NCBI RefSeq assembly: GCF_947489355.1 | Contig: NZ_CANLDD010000039.1 | Span: 1 to 43,755, forward strand | Length of the DNA stretch: 43,755 nt | Direction of reading: 5' to 3' | From: an uncultured Microbulbifer sp. | Lineage (GTDB): Bacteria; Pseudomonadota; Gammaproteobacteria; Pseudomonadales; Cellvibrionaceae | Shown here: positions 1 to 11,780 of the stretch, in pieces | Layout: every line of letters begins with the position of its first letter | Numbering within the stretch: position 1 is the first letter of the stretch | The notes under the pieces: generated by a model | Databases searched by the model: none | The model's input: only the letters and a program-made list of their open reading frames with translations | What the model was told of the DNA's origin: nothing | Program-made: the position numbers and the translations under genes

Positions 1-29
1 GTTACTATGGGACTTCCGGATCTGTCAAA

Positions 30-2180
30 CTATGCGTGCCTCCCCGGCAAAGCCGGGGGGTCTCCCTTTTGGACTAGATCCCATTGGTTCCACAGCATTG
101 AATCATCAGCAATGCCCCTTTTACTGCCCATAGTTTTTAGAGGTAATACTTTAGCCTTGCCTTTTAACCTGCTTTTAAAGTCAGAACGTAACCTTGCAAC
201 AATAGTTGCTATAGAATATGCCTGAGCTCTGAGTGTTTTTCCGTAGTCGGCAATCGCTTTATGAACCATCACAGTCCTGCTACCACGCAGAAACACTCCT
301 GAACTGGATTTCCATATTTCAAAGATTCGCTCTCGCGGTATACCATTTCCTAGAGGTTCCCTATAGTAACTATCAAACTCTAAAGGTGGCAAAGCCGGTA
401 AATGATACTCATCGGCCACCCCTAATAAGGTGTATACGTAGGGAACAGGGGCATGAACCATCCGCTGTATAATCTCTTGGACAAAGATTATCGCTGGGCT
501 AATTTCTCCCGCTTCAGTTTCGACTAGTTCATTAGGCGGAAATAACCAAGCCAAACTACATTGTTTATTATCAGGGAGGTTTAATACTGATCCCAAATGA
601 CGACCAAATGCCTTACAAAGTTCGCCATACTGCCTCTGCTCCCAAAAATATATCTGTGTTCGAGGATTTACTTTCCGTCTGTTTTTATCAATAATACTTA
701 GCTCTCCGAAACGAGCATTGGCACGTTCAACAACCCTCACAAAGGTTTCGATAAAATTTTGAATTGCACCCCACTCAGCTGACAAATTATCTTTTGGCAC
801 AACAAAGTCAGCATAGGCTAATCTCTCCGGGTCTACACGTACATCATAAGGGAAAAGCAAATTCGCACGCAATCCAATCCCTGTAAGATAACCTGAAGAA
901 GAATCAAAGTTGACAGCTATATCGATTTCAAGATTCACGTCCTGCGCTAAGCCTGCAACAACAGCACATGTATCGGTTGATGTAGTCCTAGAAAGTAGAG
1001 ATTGAGCTTTTATTGAAATAGAGTTTCTTTCTCTTTTTAAAAAGGCGTGCTGTCCGAGGGCTGCTGGTGCAGTCGTTTGAACAGCGGTTAAATCAGGAAC
1101 TGAATTTACTCCGTACTCAGATAATATTTTCCCAGCTCCACGACTAAGTCCTGCGACACGACACAAATGGTTGGAAGTCTCTGCTGCTTTAGAACAATAG
1201 TTATTTGGATTTCTCTTAAAAATCTCTTTATCAGTCGGATTTAACCATTTTTCTACTCCCAGCCAATCGCATGAATTACAACGAGGAGAGACATGATAAG
1301 GTACGCTTGCCCAGCCTGATGTATCTCCAGCGTTAATTACTCGCAATACATCTTCTTTGAAAAACTTGATGACACTAGGAATGTAAAGTAAATAATTAAC
1401 CGGCTCCCAGTCAGAAACTAAAGCTAGAATTTTTTCAGGGTAGGTTTTAACCGTTTTCGATTTCAATGATTCTTTAAAATTGAGTAACTCAGCATTGTTC
1501 CATAGATAACTCGTTTGAGAAACATAATACTTACCAGACAAACCGTTCTCATGAATCCATGTCGATAAAAAGAACGTATATAAACATACTTCCGCCGAAT
1601 AACTTGCATTTCCTTCTTGGACATTCTTTAAATCGACAACAAAAAGTGCCTTGCGATTGTCATCGTCACCAATAGCTTTACGGGAACCGTTAGTAAGCAC
1701 TTCCCAATCGCCTGACTTCGGTAAAGCAACATAGATAATATCAGGCCTCATACCACTTAAATGCGGTATGTTCTGCTGATCTATGAGGTTAACGCCAAGG
1801 TTCGTCAGCACCGATTGCCGAAAGTCTTCCGGCTCAATCGCAGGTTGAATAATAAGGGACGGTGTAACCGCCTGACAAAGTGACTTTTCCAAATCGATGG
1901 GAGTAAAGGAAGAATCGAAAATAACATGTCCGGGCAATTCTCTAATGAGCATTTCATTTTGCTCACGCTCAAAGTCTTGGCCTGACTTCGTGATTATTTG
2001 TATACCGGGCCTAGACTTAAGCGGGACGGGAATGCCTGTCGTTTCTATTATTTCTTTTTTACCAGTAAATAGTGAGAGATACAGTTCACGATCACATCCT
2101 GTTCGTAAGAACATAGACATCGTGCTTTTAGAAATTCTCTTCTTCGGTAACGCAGACACCCTAAATACTCCATCATTCAT
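30..2180 (-). CDS. RecB-like PD-(D/E)XK nuclease with Fe-S-type cysteines, probably 3'-truncated
   Basis: The 716-residue protein carries the signature of TM0106/Dna2-type RecB-like nucleases. The nuclease core shows a PD motif in MRPDII (about 147), VVDLKN (D183, K185) and an AEVCLY segment near 196-201 in the QxxxY position. Cysteines at 29, 301, 304, 329 and 340 are placed like the split cysteine set that binds a 4Fe-4S cluster in AddB/Dna2-like nucleases. Directly after C340 comes a helix-hairpin-helix-like stretch (VAGLSRGAGKILSEYGV). In the family this module usually precedes a superfamily 1 helicase on the same chain; I see no helicase motifs here. The last eight residues (PALPGRHA) are read from a GC-rich hairpin at 42-58, so the natural 3' end may have been lost. 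It lies next to gyrB but is not part of the conserved origin cluster. A role in DNA repair or phage defence is inference. Confidence 0.7.
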   Translation of the reverse strand: MNDGVFRVSALPKKRISKSTMSMFLRTGCDRELYLSLFTGKKEIIETTGIPVPLKSRPGIQIITKSGQDFEREQNEMLIRELPGHVIFDSSFTPIDLEKSLCQAVTPSLIIQPAIEPEDFRQSVLTNLGVNLIDQQNIPHLSGMRPDIIYVALPKSGDWEVLTNGSRKAIGDDDNRKALFVVDLKNVQEGNASYSAEVCLYTFFLSTWIHENGLSGKYYVSQTSYLWNNAELLNFKESLKSKTVKTYPEKILALVSDWEPVNYLLYIPSVIKFFKEDVLRVINAGDTSGWASVPYHVSPRCNSCDWLGVEKWLNPTDKEIFKRNPNNYCSKAAETSNHLCRVAGLSRGAGKILSEYGVNSVPDLTAVQTTAPAALGQHAFLKRERNSISIKAQSLLSRTTSTDTCAVVAGLAQDVNLEIDIAVNFDSSSGYLTGIGLRANLLFPYDVRVDPERLAYADFVVPKDNLSAEWGAIQNFIETFVRVVERANARFGELSIIDKNRRKVNPRTQIYFWEQRQYGELCKAFGRHLGSVLNLPDNKQCSLAWLFPPNELVETEAGEISPAIIFVQEIIQRMVHAPVPYVYTLLGVADEYHLPALPPLEFDSYYREPLGNGIPRERIFEIWKSSSGVFLRGSRTVMVHKAIADYGKTLRAQAYSIATIVARLRSDFKSRLKGKAKVLPLKTMGSKRGIADDSMLWNQWDLVQKGDPPALPGRHA
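42..58. repeat. GC-rich perfect hairpin at the 3' end of the nuclease gene
   Basis: CCCCGGC and GCCGGGG are separated by AAA. It has no T-tract on either strand, so it is not a standard rho-independent terminator. It resembles REP-like or mobile-element-end hairpins and provides the last codons of the nuclease ORF. Confidence 0.5.
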
Positions 2181-2330
2181 CTAAGCCATATTCCATTAGA
2201 GTTAGTTATTTTATTTGATAATACCCACTATCTTTTCATGGTTATTATTATGCAATACCACTTTTGTATGCTCACGCAAACTTAGATACTTCCCAGTTTA
2301 CGAATTATGGGATCCCACATTCAAACAGCA

Positions 2331-4769
<2,439 letters not shown>

Positions 4770-5876
4770 TTATAGTGCGGCCGATGGTTCGGCACTGATA
4801 TTCCCATGTTCCACGTGGAACACTTTCGGACAATTCCAGGGGGGATCGAGCTGTTGCCATGGCCGGCTCGTCGCGCCCTCTTCAATTCCGGTAACAAGAA
4901 CCTGGCTGGCGCAACGGCTGACCCAGCGGGCAAATACCTGCTGGTTGGTTTCATCCAGCTCTGCCGGCAGGTCATCCACCAGGAATACAGGCTGCGCCCG
5001 GTGGCGACTGACCAGCTCCGCCATGGCTGTACGCACCGCACAGACCAGCATCTTCTGTTGACCACGGGATAAAATATGCTGCACAGCTTCTCCGGCCAGG
5101 GTGAATCGTATATCCGCCCTGTGCGGACCAATGCGTGTATGGCCCAGGGAAAAATCCCCCTCGCGAGACTCCTGCAGGGCTGTGTGCAGATCGGTCTCCT
5201 TGCGCCAGCCGCGCCGAAAACCGATTTCAACAGATCCTGGCAGCCCTCCGGGCAGCTCCGATAAGAGTGCCGACACCGCGGACTGAAATTCACCGAAGTG
5301 TCCCTGACGCAGGGTATTTACCCGCTCACCACTCTGTGCCAGTTGCTTTTCCCAGGCAGTAATGGCATCCACAGCGATTTTACCACGACGTAACAGCGCG
5401 TTTCGCTGTCGCAGCGCGATTTGATAGTTTTTCCACTCCCGGGCAAAAATAGGTTCCACGTGGAACACTGTCCAATCCAGAAGGCGGCGGCGCACGCCCG
5501 GCCCACCATCCAGAACGGCAAAACTGTTACTGTTAATCAGCTGCAGGGGGAGGCAGCTGGCCAGTTGGGAGCTGGACTCGGCGGGCCTCTGGTTGATTCT
5601 TGCCCGACCACTGCCGTCGCTGAGGCGTTCAACCCCCAGGCTGTAGCCTGTTTCCAACTGAGTGAAGACTGTGAGCCCCCGGCTGCTGTGCTGAATGACA
5701 GAGCGATGCTGGCGGGAGCGAAAAGAGCGGCCGGTGGCGAGCATATGCACCGCCTCCAGCAAAGAGGTCTTACCGCCGCCATTGGGGCCGCAAAACAGGT
5801 TTACCTTCGGTTCCAGCACCAGTTCGGCATGGCGGATATTGCGGAAACCGGACACCAGAAGGCGGGTCAGCGCCAT
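4770..5876 (-). CDS. recF: DNA replication and repair protein RecF
   Basis: RecF is an SMC-like ATPase that helps RecOR load RecA at gaps. The start chosen is ATG at 5876 (MALTRLLVSGFRNIRHAE), preceded by GGAAGGTG; an in-frame ATG ten codons upstream has no better ribosome site. The 368-residue product has Walker A (CGPNGGGKTS, about residues 29-38), an ABC-type signature (LSRGQQKMLV) and Walker B (PVFLVDDLPAELD). Two stretches encoding VFHVE, one internal and one near the C-terminus, coincide with parS palindromes at 5452-5467 and 4807-4822. The gene lies between dnaN and gyrB, as in most gammaproteobacteria. Confidence 0.96.
   Translation of the reverse strand: MALTRLLVSGFRNIRHAELVLEPKVNLFCGPNGGGKTSLLEAVHMLATGRSFRSRQHRSVIQHSSRGLTVFTQLETGYSLGVERLSDGSGRARINQRPAESSSQLASCLPLQLINSNSFAVLDGGPGVRRRLLDWTVFHVEPIFAREWKNYQIALRQRNALLRRGKIAVDAITAWEKQLAQSGERVNTLRQGHFGEFQSAVSALLSELPGGLPGSVEIGFRRGWRKETDLHTALQESREGDFSLGHTRIGPHRADIRFTLAGEAVQHILSRGQQKMLVCAVRTAMAELVSRHRAQPVFLVDDLPAELDETNQQVFARWVSRCASQVLVTGIEEGATSRPWQQLDPPWNCPKVFHVEHGNISAEPSAAL
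4807..4822. promoter_or_regulatory. parS centromere site 1 (ParB binding)
   Basis: TGTTCCACGTGGAACA is a perfect 16-base palindrome that matches the chromosomal parS consensus of Pseudomonas-type ParB. It lies within the last codons of recF, about 4 kb from the dnaA-rpmH region. parA and parB are encoded in the same window at 16.8-18.5 kb. Confidence 0.93.
5452..5467. promoter_or_regulatory. parS centromere site 2 (one base off consensus)
   Basis: GGTTCCACGTGGAACA contains the perfect 14-base core palindrome GTTCCACGTGGAAC; only the first outer base differs from site 1. It is inside recF, 645 bases from the first site, and encodes the same VFHVE string. Confidence 0.88.
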
Positions 5877-5999
5877 TGGCACCTTCCCACAGGGGAAACT
5901 GGGCATACCCCGGGCAGGAGGCCGCCAAGCACAAGAACCGCGGTATCAATCATTGCAGCGGGTTCAATATTGTCAGGACAAACGACACTGGTGCTCCCA

Positions 6000-7106
6000 C
6001 TACAAACGCATCGGCATAATCACATAGAGGGCGTCACCCTCCTCCGGTTGCTGTAGCAGTGCACTGCTGTTGGCATCCGCCAGGCTGATCCGTATCTGAT
6101 CACTGTGGATGGCACTGGTTGCATCCAGCAGGTAGGACACATTAAAGCCTATCTCCAAAGGTTCTCCCACGTAGTCTACCTCTATCTGCTCTTCCGCCTC
6201 CTCCTGCTCCGGATTATTCGCCACAATTTGCAACAGGCTCTCCGCCAACTGCAGGCGAACACCGCGGTACTTCTCGTTGGACAGGATGGCTGCGCGGGAG
6301 AAAGCCTGCCGCAGCTCCTGGCGATTGGCGAAAACCACATTGCCGGTATCCCGGGGCAGCACGCGCTCATAATCCGGAAATTTGCCATCCACCAGCTTGG
6401 AGGTAAAGGTGAACTGGCCACAGGCCACGCGGATATGGTTGTTCCCCAGGACTACCTGCGCCGGCACCTCGCTGTCTTCCAGCAGACGGCCCAGCTCCAG
6501 CACCCCCTTGCGCGGCACAATCGCCTGAATCGGCGCAGAGACATTCAGCCCAGGTGCGTCCCGGTCACACAGCGCCAGTCGGTGGCCATCGGTGGCCACG
6601 GCGCGCAGTTGCTGCGGACGACACTCCAGCAACAATCCGTTCAGGTAGTAGCGCACATCCTGCTGAGCCATGGCGAAGCCGGTGGCTTCAATCAGCCGGC
6701 GGATCTCTCCCTGGGAAATCTCAAACTGGGTCTGGGCACTGGTTTCCTTCTGGTTGGGAAAATCCGCCGCAGGCAGTGTGGATAATTGAAAACGGCTGCG
6801 CCCGCTGCGCAGTACCAGACGCTCACCGTCACATTCAAGATGCAGCTCTGCGCCATCCGGGAGAGAGCGACAGATATCCAGCAGCTTGCGCGCGGGCACT
6901 GTAACCTCGCCTTCCAGTTCCACCTCCCCAACCGCCAGGCGACCGACAATTTCCACCTCTAGATCGGTGCCGGTCAGGGAGAGCTCCCGATCACTCAATT
7001 GCATTAATACATTGGCCAGGACCGGCAGGGTCTGACGCTTTTCAACAACCCCGGCTACCAGTTGTAACGGCTTGAGTAGGGCGTCCCGGCTCACAGAGAA
7101 TTTCAT
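6000..7106 (-). CDS. dnaN: DNA polymerase III beta subunit (sliding clamp)
   Basis: DnaN forms the ring that tethers DNA polymerase III to the template. The 368-residue length (E. coli 366), the start MKFSVSRDALLKPLQLVAGV and the C-terminal YVIMPMRL are typical of the beta clamp. Other recognisable parts are KRQTLPVLANVLMQ near residue 23 and the VDGKFPDYERVLPRD segment in the second half. It lies between dnaA and recF on the same strand; 123 bases separate it from the chosen recF start. Confidence 0.98.
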   Translation of the reverse strand: MKFSVSRDALLKPLQLVAGVVEKRQTLPVLANVLMQLSDRELSLTGTDLEVEIVGRLAVGEVELEGEVTVPARKLLDICRSLPDGAELHLECDGERLVLRSGRSRFQLSTLPAADFPNQKETSAQTQFEISQGEIRRLIEATGFAMAQQDVRYYLNGLLLECRPQQLRAVATDGHRLALCDRDAPGLNVSAPIQAIVPRKGVLELGRLLEDSEVPAQVVLGNNHIRVACGQFTFTSKLVDGKFPDYERVLPRDTGNVVFANRQELRQAFSRAAILSNEKYRGVRLQLAESLLQIVANNPEQEEAEEQIEVDYVGEPLEIGFNVSYLLDATSAIHSDQIRISLADANSSALLQQPEEGDALYVIMPMRL

Positions 7107-7139
7107 CGGTAATTTCGCCTTGTTTTGTCAGTTATTCAA

Positions 7140-8759
7140 TTAAGTGGTCAGGGACCTTGTCAGCAATTTAACATCCTCGCAGATATCCGCGTCGGAGCCC
7201 TGCAGCTCGCGAATCTTGCGGCAGGCGTGTAAAACCGTTGTATGATCCCGCCCGCCAAACGCATCACCGATCTCCGGAAGGCTGTGATTAGTCAACTCCT
7301 TGGCAAGGGACATGGCGACCTGACGCGGTCGCGCCACGGATCGGCTGCGCCGTTTGGAGAGCAGGTCCGACACCTTGATCTTGTAATACTCGGCCACAAC
7401 CCGCTGAATATTATCCACACTGACCAGTCGGTCTTGCAGGGCGAGCAAGTCTTTGAGCGCCTCGCGCACCAGTCCATCATCGATAGGCCGTCCGGTAAAC
7501 TGGGCGTTGGCGATCACACGTCGCAGTGCGCCTTCGAGTTCGCGCACATTGGAGCGGATACGCTGGGCAATAAAGAAGGCAGAGTCGTGGGGCAGTTCCA
7601 CACCGAACTGCTCCGCCTTCTTCATTAATATGGCAACCCGGGTTTCCAGTTCCGGCGGCTCCACCGCCACCGTAAGTCCCCAACCGAAGCGGGATTTAAG
7701 CCGCTCCTCAAGGCCATCGATCTCCTTGGGGTAGCGGTCGCAGGTGAGGATAATCTGCTGTCCACCCTCCAGCAGCGCGTTAAACGTGTGAAAAAACTCC
7801 TCCTGGGAGCGCTCTTTCTTGGCAAAGAACTGGATATCGTCAATCAGCAGGGCATCTACCGAGCGATAGTAGCGTTTGAAATCGCTGATTGCATTGAGCT
7901 GCAACGCTTTCACCATATCTGCCACAAAGCGCTCAGAGTGCAGATAGACGACTTTGGCGTTTGCATTGCGCTCCAACAGCGCGTTGCCCACCGAATGCAT
8001 CAGGTGCGTCTTGCCCAGGCCCACACCGCCGTAGATAAAGAGGGGGTTATAGGCGCCACCAGGATTTTCGGATATTTGCTGGGCTGCAGCCAGCCCAAGT
8101 TGATTGGACTTGCCCTCCACAAAGGACTTGAAAGTAAAGTTGCGATTGAGGGAACTGCCGCTCCTGATGCCCCCCACCCCTTCCACCTGTCGCGCGGGCG
8201 GATTTGAGGGCGCTGAACACGCCAGATTGGTCCTGGCCGGGGGGGGCGGGTCGGCCAGCGCCTTTTCTCCAACCGCCTCCTCGGCCTTTACCACCGGGTA
8301 CGGGGCACTTCCATCACGGCTTCCAAAGCCCTCCTGGGGCGGCTGGTAAGACGCTCTGGTCGTCAACCTCTCAGGCGGGGCTGCAGCCATCCCTGTGGAA
8401 GTCTCAGAAACCCGGGCTACTGGCACTGACCCAGGCATTTCGAGCGACGTCTGTATCGGGGCCGCCTCCGCCTCTGGCGCAACCCGGGTGCGCTGAAAGC
8501 GGGCTGGGCGTCGGGCTGTGATTTCCAGGGCCACCTGCAGCGGTTGAGCGGGGGAGAGCTGATACACCAGTTCCCGGATACGGCTCAGGAATTTATCGCC
8601 AACCCAATCCAGAACAAATCGATTCGGAGCAATCAGGCGCAACTCGCCCTCCACGCACCCGGGGTTGACGCGCAGTGGCCTGATCCAGGTGTTGAACTGT
8701 TGCGATGGCAGCTCGTCCTGTAAGCAGCCCGCGCACTGCTTCCAAACGGATTCAGTCAA
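7140..8759 (-). CDS. dnaA: Chromosomal replication initiator DnaA (TTG start)
   Basis: DnaA binds DnaA boxes at oriC and melts the origin. I place the start at TTG 8759, giving [18 protein letters not shown], which matches the usual DnaA N-terminus, with a G-rich GGGGG five bases upstream. An ATG 16 codons further up adds a hydrophobic stretch ([16 protein letters not shown]) that DnaA does not normally have. The 539-residue product has domain I, a long Pro/Ala-rich domain II linker (about 85-206), the AAA+ core with Walker A ([12 protein letters not shown], about 244-255) and Walker B ([10 protein letters not shown]), and domain IV with [15 protein letters not shown], which reads bases in the DnaA box. 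It is longer than E. coli DnaA (467) because of the linker. Perfect DnaA boxes upstream suggest autoregulation. Confidence 0.97.
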   Translation of the reverse strand: MTESVWKQCAGCLQDELPSQQFNTWIRPLRVNPGCVEGELRLIAPNRFVLDWVGDKFLSRIRELVYQLSPAQPLQVALEITARRPARFQRTRVAPEAEAAPIQTSLEMPGSVPVARVSETSTGMAAAPPERLTTRASYQPPQEGFGSRDGSAPYPVVKAEEAVGEKALADPPPPARTNLACSAPSNPPARQVEGVGGIRSGSSLNRNFTFKSFVEGKSNQLGLAAAQQISENPGGAYNPLFIYGGVGLGKTHLMHSVGNALLERNANAKVVYLHSERFVADMVKALQLNAISDFKRYYRSVDALLIDDIQFFAKKERSQEEFFHTFNALLEGGQQIILTCDRYPKEIDGLEERLKSRFGWGLTVAVEPPELETRVAILMKKAEQFGVELPHDSAFFIAQRIRSNVRELEGALRRVIANAQFTGRPIDDGLVREALKDLLALQDRLVSVDNIQRVVAEYYKIKVSDLLSKRRSRSVARPRQVAMSLAKELTNHSLPEIGDAFGGRDHTTVLHACRKIRELQGSDADICEDVKLLTRSLTT

Positions 8760-8873
8760 GAAAACCCCCAAAAACCCCAATACGATAAGACCAAGGGAAG
8801 ACGGCAAGGCCGGGGCAGAAAGTGCCCGTTGCCGTCAAACAAGATCGATGCAGTATATCTTTTCGTCGCTGGG

Positions 8874-8882
8874 TTATCCACA
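8874..8882 (+). promoter_or_regulatory. DnaA box (perfect)
   Basis: TTATCCACA, an exact match to the R1-type DnaA box, 115 bases upstream of the TTG start of dnaA. Confidence 0.85.
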
Positions 8883-8979
8883 AGAAAGACCGCCAGCGTG
8901 AAAAAACCCGCGTGGAAAAAGCCCGTACAATCAGTTAGTTGCACAACAAATGAGCAAACAGATTCCAACCCCGACAAAC

Positions 8980-8988
8980 TTATCCACA
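8980..8988 (+). promoter_or_regulatory. DnaA box (perfect)
   Basis: TTATCCACA, a second exact DnaA box in the same orientation, 106 bases from the first. Confidence 0.85.
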
Positions 8989-9102
8989 AGAGCCTGTGTG
9001 TATCTTGGGGTCAATCAGTGGGCATTATGAGATACTCCAATTACCTCAATGACTTGTTGTGGAGAGTGAAAAAACACCAGCAATTAATTCGCGGCCATCG
9101 CG

Positions 9103-9131
9103 TTGCTTTCACTGCTGGCTTTCTATACAAT
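9103..9131 (+). promoter_or_regulatory. Probable sigma-70 promoter of rpmH-rnpA
   Basis: TTGCTT (9103-9108) and TACAAT (9126-9131) are separated by 17 bases, the optimal spacing. The pair lies about 110 bases upstream of rpmH and is in the direction of that operon. Confidence 0.6.
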
Positions 9132-9240
9132 CCGCGACCTTCGCAGCGCGTAGCGCCGGCTCTTCTGTCGCGGGTACCGGGTCGAACTCCCGGAAAAAGT
9201 CCCGAGAAATTTCGAACACAAAGTCTCAGGTAGTAAGACT

Positions 9241-9375
9241 ATGAAACGCACATTTCAACCCAGCAACGTGAAGCGCAAACGCACGCATGGTTTCCGCGCG
9301 CGCATGGCAACAAAAAATGGCCGCAAAATTCTCGCCCGCCGCCGCGCCAAAGGCCGCAAAGTCCTGTCTGCATAA
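9241..9375 (+). CDS. rpmH: 50S ribosomal protein L34
   Basis: This 44-residue, very basic protein begins [18 protein letters not shown] and ends [12 protein letters not shown], the almost invariant L34 sequence. L34 is part of the large ribosomal subunit. It is first in the rpmH-rnpA-yidD-yidC cluster and starts 110 bases downstream of a good promoter. Confidence 0.98.
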   Translation: MKRTFQPSNVKRKRTHGFRARMATKNGRKILARRRAKGRKVLSA

Positions 9376-9406
9376 GACCGCTTCTCTTTAGTCCAGAGAT
9401 CCCCCT

Positions 9407-9793
9407 ATGCAGCAGATGCGCAGCGACTTCGGATTTGCCAAGGCGCTGCGCCTGCTCAATGCTGCGCAGTACCGCAGCGTATTCAATGACAATCTTGTGC
9501 GCTCAGCACATCCGCACCTGTTAATTCTCGCCCGCCCCAATACACTGGGACACCCGCGTCTCGGCCTGGTGATCGCCAAGAAGCATGTGCGCAACGCCAC
9601 CGACCGCAATCAGATTAAGCGTATTAGCCGGGAGACTTTCCGCCTGCAGCAACACCAGCTGCCGCCGCTGGATACCGTGGTATTGGCTCGCCCCGGGGTC
9701 GGAGACCTGGACAAGGCCGCTCTGACAAAACTGCTCAACAAGCTCTGGCGCAAACTGGCCAAGCGCGCCCACCAGGCAAAACAAAAGCCATGA
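9407..9793 (+). CDS. rnpA: Ribonuclease P protein component
   Basis: RnpA is the basic protein partner of RNase P RNA and helps mature the 5' ends of tRNAs. The 128-residue product shows the family signature RNATDRNQIKRISRETFR near residues 63-80 (the RNR motif region), preceded by RLGLVIAKKHV. It lies 31 bases after rpmH and its end overlaps the yidD start by four bases, so the genes are probably cotranscribed and translationally coupled. Confidence 0.97.
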   Translation: MQQMRSDFGFAKALRLLNAAQYRSVFNDNLVRSAHPHLLILARPNTLGHPRLGLVIAKKHVRNATDRNQIKRISRETFRLQQHQLPPLDTVVLARPGVGDLDKAALTKLLNKLWRKLAKRAHQAKQKP

Positions 9794-10020
9794 AATGGGT
9801 GCTTATCAAGCTAATACATGCATACCGCTACCTAGCCAGCCCCTGGGTCGGAAACCAATGCCGTTTCTACCCCACCTGTTCCCGGTATTCCGAGGAGGCC
9901 ATTGCAACGCATGGAGCCACAATAGGGGGTTATTTAACCGTGCGGCGCCTTATAAAATGCCACCCCTGGCACCCCGGTGGGTTGGACCCGGTCCCCCCCA
10001 GACACAATAACTCTGTTTAG
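9790..10020 (+). CDS. yidD: Membrane protein insertion efficiency factor YidD
   Basis: YidD is a small membrane-associated protein linked to insertion of inner-membrane proteins together with YidC. The 76 residues contain the invariant patterns CRFYPTCSRYSEEAIATHG and KCHPWHPGGLDPVP. The start codon overlaps the rnpA stop (ATGA), and yidC follows 8 bases after the stop, the standard arrangement. Confidence 0.96.
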   Translation: MKWVLIKLIHAYRYLASPWVGNQCRFYPTCSRYSEEAIATHGATIGGYLTVRRLIKCHPWHPGGLDPVPPRHNNSV

Positions 10021-10028
10021 GTAACAAA

Positions 10029-11702
10029 ATGGATTGGCAACGCTATACGCTGATGGGGGGAATTGCTGCTGTTCTCCTGGCCCTGGCTTTCCAGTGGAAT
10101 ACGTTTAAAGAGCAGCATACCCCTGCGGTAGACCGCGAGACCATTGTGCATAGCCCCGGGCAGGCCGACAACACGCTTCCAGAGAATCAAAGCGGCAGCG
10201 GGGAGAGCGATGTACCCCAGCTGCAGTCCCAGGCATTGGCACAGGCCGCAACCGACACAGATGACACTGAGCGTAAACTGATTCAGGTCACCACCGACGT
10301 TTTCGACCTGCTTATCAATCCCCGCGGTGGCGATATCGTTAAAGTGGCCCTGCGCCAGTTCGAACAGAAGCTGGATACCCCGGATCAACCGCTGATCCTG
10401 CTCAACCAGACCCGTTACCATACCTATATCGCGCAGAGTGGCCTTATCGGCCAGAACGGTACCGACAGCGCAACGGGCCGGCCATTGTTCAAAATCGAAA
10501 AAACCCAATACGCCCTGGCCGAGGGGCAAGAGGCCCTGATTGTCGACCTGACCCTGCATCAGGAGGGGGCCAATATCACCAAGCGCTTTACTTTCAAGCG
10601 CGGCGACTACCTGATCCAGGTCGCCTACCTGGTGGACAACACCAGCAACACCCCCTGGTCCGCGGCCATGTTCGGCCAGATCAAACGCGACAGCAGTGAG
10701 CCCCCTACAGATATGGGCTTCGGTATGTCTCCCTTCCTTGGTGCGGCTTTACGCACCACTGAGAAGAATTATTTCAAGCAGGATTTCGAGGAAATCGCTG
10801 AGAAACCCACCCGTGAAACCATCGAAGGTGGCTGGGTGGCCATGGTACAGCACTATTTCATCAGTGCCTGGATTCCACCCCAGGATGCACGTAACACCTT
10901 TGAATTGAAAGAACTGTCCGACGGGCTGTTCCGTATGGGCTTTACTGCGCCACAGGTGCAGATACCGGCCGCCACCCAGGGGGAACTGAGCGCTTCCTTC
11001 TACGCCGGCCCCAAAGATGTCTACCGCCTGGAAGAGATTTCTCCCAGTCTAGAGCTAACCGTGGACTACGGCTGGCTCTGGTGGATTGCCAAACCGCTGT
11101 TCCAGGTACTGCACTTTATCCAGGCGCATATTGTCAGCAACTGGGGCTGGGCGATCATCCTGCTCACCATCTTTATTAAAACCCTGTTGCTACCCCTGTC
11201 TGCGGCGGGTACCAAGTCCATGGCGCGCATGCGCAAATTCGCCCCACAGATGAAAAAGCTGCAGGAGCAGTACAAGGAAAATCGACAGAAGCTGGCGGAG
11301 GAGACCATGAAACTCTACCGCCGCGAGAAGATCAATCCCATGGGCGGCTGCCTGCCGATCCTGCTGCAGATGCCGGTGTTTATCGCCCTCTATTGGATGC
11401 TGACTGAAACCGTAGAACTGCGTCATGCCCCCTGGATTTTCTGGATTCACGACCTGTCGGCAAAGGACCCTTACTTTATCCTGCCGGTATTGATGGGAGC
11501 CTCCATGTGGTTTATGCAGAAACTGAACCCGGCCCCCGCCGATCCCACCCAGGCGCGCATTATGCAGCTGATGCCGGTGATGATGACCATCTTCTTCCTG
11601 TGGTTTCCGGCAGGGCTGGTACTCTACTGGATCGCCAACAACCTGATCACCATCACGCAGACCTGGTATATCAACAAGCAGGTGGATACCGGCAAGATTT
11701 GA
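10029..11702 (+). CDS. yidC: Membrane protein insertase YidC
   Basis: YidC inserts inner-membrane proteins alone or with SecYEG. The 557-residue product has an N-terminal membrane segment (about 6-24), a large periplasmic domain to about residue 340, and the conserved C-terminal membrane core, including WGWAIILLTIFIKTLLLPL, MGGCLPILLQMPVFIALYWM and WFPAGLVLYWIANNLITITQ. The length is that of proteobacterial YidC (E. coli 548). It is next to yidD and upstream of mnmE. Confidence 0.97.
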   Translation: MDWQRYTLMGGIAAVLLALAFQWNTFKEQHTPAVDRETIVHSPGQADNTLPENQSGSGESDVPQLQSQALAQAATDTDDTERKLIQVTTDVFDLLINPRGGDIVKVALRQFEQKLDTPDQPLILLNQTRYHTYIAQSGLIGQNGTDSATGRPLFKIEKTQYALAEGQEALIVDLTLHQEGANITKRFTFKRGDYLIQVAYLVDNTSNTPWSAAMFGQIKRDSSEPPTDMGFGMSPFLGAALRTTEKNYFKQDFEEIAEKPTRETIEGGWVAMVQHYFISAWIPPQDARNTFELKELSDGLFRMGFTAPQVQIPAATQGELSASFYAGPKDVYRLEEISPSLELTVDYGWLWWIAKPLFQVLHFIQAHIVSNWGWAIILLTIFIKTLLLPLSAAGTKSMARMRKFAPQMKKLQEQYKENRQKLAEETMKLYRREKINPMGGCLPILLQMPVFIALYWMLTETVELRHAPWIFWIHDLSAKDPYFILPVLMGASMWFMQKLNPAPADPTQARIMQLMPVMMTIFFLWFPAGLVLYWIANNLITITQTWYINKQVDTGKI

Positions 11703-11780
11703 GCTTGGTGTGAGTGCACACTTACTCGATGAGAGCCGCGGATTCGGCCCAGTGCCCTTGCCATCAGTTAAACTCAGCCG

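Larger units (their letters stand above)
8760..9240. other. dnaA-rpmH divergent intergenic region, possible origin
   Basis: This 480-base stretch has two perfect DnaA boxes (TTATCCACA at 8874-8882 and 8980-8988) and weaker variants, for example CTCTCCACA on the minus strand near 9058-9066. In Pseudomonas the origin is between dnaA and rpmH, so this may contribute to initiation or act only in dnaA autoregulation. I see no long AT-rich tract here, unlike the region at 13.2-14.1 kb. The rpmH promoter is in its right part. Confidence 0.6.
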
